Of a stretch of DNA of 5,930 bases, positions 5,620 through 5,930 are shown in pieces. This stretch comes from Verrucomicrobiales bacterium (lineage in GTDB: Bacteria > Verrucomicrobiota > Verrucomicrobiia > Limisphaerales > JAFMIX01), in NCBI GenBank assembly GCA_017853785.1, contig JAFMIX010000144.1:1-5930 (forward strand). Direction: 5' to 3'. A model generated the notes under the pieces. The model was not told where the DNA came from. It saw nothing but the letters and a program-made list of their open reading frames with translations, and ran no database searches. Numbering within the stretch: position 1 is the first letter of the stretch; every line of letters begins with the position of its first letter. The position numbers and the translations under genes were made by a program.

Positions 5620-5930
5620 ATGAAATCCGCATTCCCCACAATCAGCCAGATTCGCTACGAAGGCGCGCACTCCCGCAATCCGCTCGCTTTCAAGCATTAT
5701 AACGCCAATGAGATCGTCGAAGGCAAAACCATGCGCGACCACCTGCGCTTCGCCGTCGTCTACTGGCATACCTTCCGCGGCACCGGTAGCGATCCCTTCG
5801 GCGCGGGCACGATGCAGCGGCCGTGGGACGACGGCTCCGCGTCCGTCGCCAATGCCCAGAAGCGCGCCCGCGTCGCCTTCGAGTTCATCTCCAAGCTCGG
5901 CGCGCCGTATTACTGCTGGCACGACCGCGA
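5620..5930 (+). CDS. xylA: Xylose isomerase, N-terminal part (3' end cut by window)
   Basis: Metal-dependent TIM-barrel enzyme converting D-xylose to D-xylulose (and, in vitro, glucose to fructose), the entry step of bacterial xylose use. The 103 visible codons match the long (class II, E. coli-like) family from the first residues: RYEGAHSRNPLAFKHYN at 12-28, HLRFAVVYWHTF at 41-52 with W49, a GTGSDPFGAGT stretch ending at 64, and RPWDD at 67-71. KRARVAFEFISKLGAPYYCWHD follows at 81-102, with H101 at the position of the catalytic His of the E. coli enzyme and the partner Asp codon just beginning at the edge. The start is ATG 5620, giving an N-terminus that aligns with the family; there is no clear Shine-Dalgarno site. 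It lies 71 nt after tRNA-Gln on the same strand. The remaining roughly 330 residues and any xylulokinase or regulator lie outside. Confidence 0.95.
   Translation, partial: MKSAFPTISQIRYEGAHSRNPLAFKHYNANEIVEGKTMRDHLRFAVVYWHTFRGTGSDPFGAGTMQRPWDDGSASVANAQKRARVAFEFISKLGAPYYCWHDR

Noticed and set aside
5551..5922. Minus-strand 123-codon frame over the xylA region
   Set aside because: Antisense to the clear xylose isomerase frame.

Overview
The window is dense, GC-rich bacterial chromosome (a hand count of 60 bases inside galE gives 65 % GC). No transposase, phage gene, CRISPR array or plasmid function is visible. Poorly conserved Shine-Dalgarno sites, an alanine-rich ClpX and the general style of the proteins fit a member of the Verrucomicrobiota or the wider PVC group. 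That placement is an inference from appearance, not a proof.

Layout: (1) 1-1163, plus strand, the C-terminal AAA+ part of ClpX, with its N-terminal zinc domain cut off by the window edge. (2) 1164-5324, minus strand, a run of six genes. In transcription order these are a small membrane protein broken by an 8-bp tandem duplication, galE (UDP-glucose 4-epimerase), a REC-HPt-REC signalling protein, a yeast-type cytosine deaminase with no ordinary start codon, a prohibitin/SPFH membrane protein, and a 64-aa two-helix membrane protein whose start overlaps the SPFH stop. The last stop codon of this run directly abuts the clpX stop. (3) 5325-5474, a short divergent control region with a candidate promoter on each strand. 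(4) 5475-5548, plus strand, tRNA-Gln(UUG) with encoded CCA. (5) 5620 to the window edge, plus strand, the first 103 codons of xylA (xylose isomerase).

Gene logic: galE and xylA are sugar-metabolism genes. clpX is protein quality control, and the SPFH protein with its small coupled partner is probably a membrane-organising or quality-control module. The REC-HPt-REC protein has its own candidate promoter and leads the block deaminase, SPFH, small membrane protein, with gaps of 9 nt, 53 nt and a 1-nt overlap, so these may be co-transcribed. No substrate link between signalling, cytosine deamination and the SPFH pair is evident from sequence.

No gene-free stretch exceeds 300 bases. The longest gaps are 5325-5474 (promoters), 3952-4083 (promoter and hairpins) and 5549-5619 (nothing firm). 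The two most notable points are the 8-bp duplication that frameshifts an otherwise intact 80-aa membrane protein, and the deaminase whose homologous N-terminus can only be reached from an ATC codon or by reading through the TGA of the upstream response regulator.
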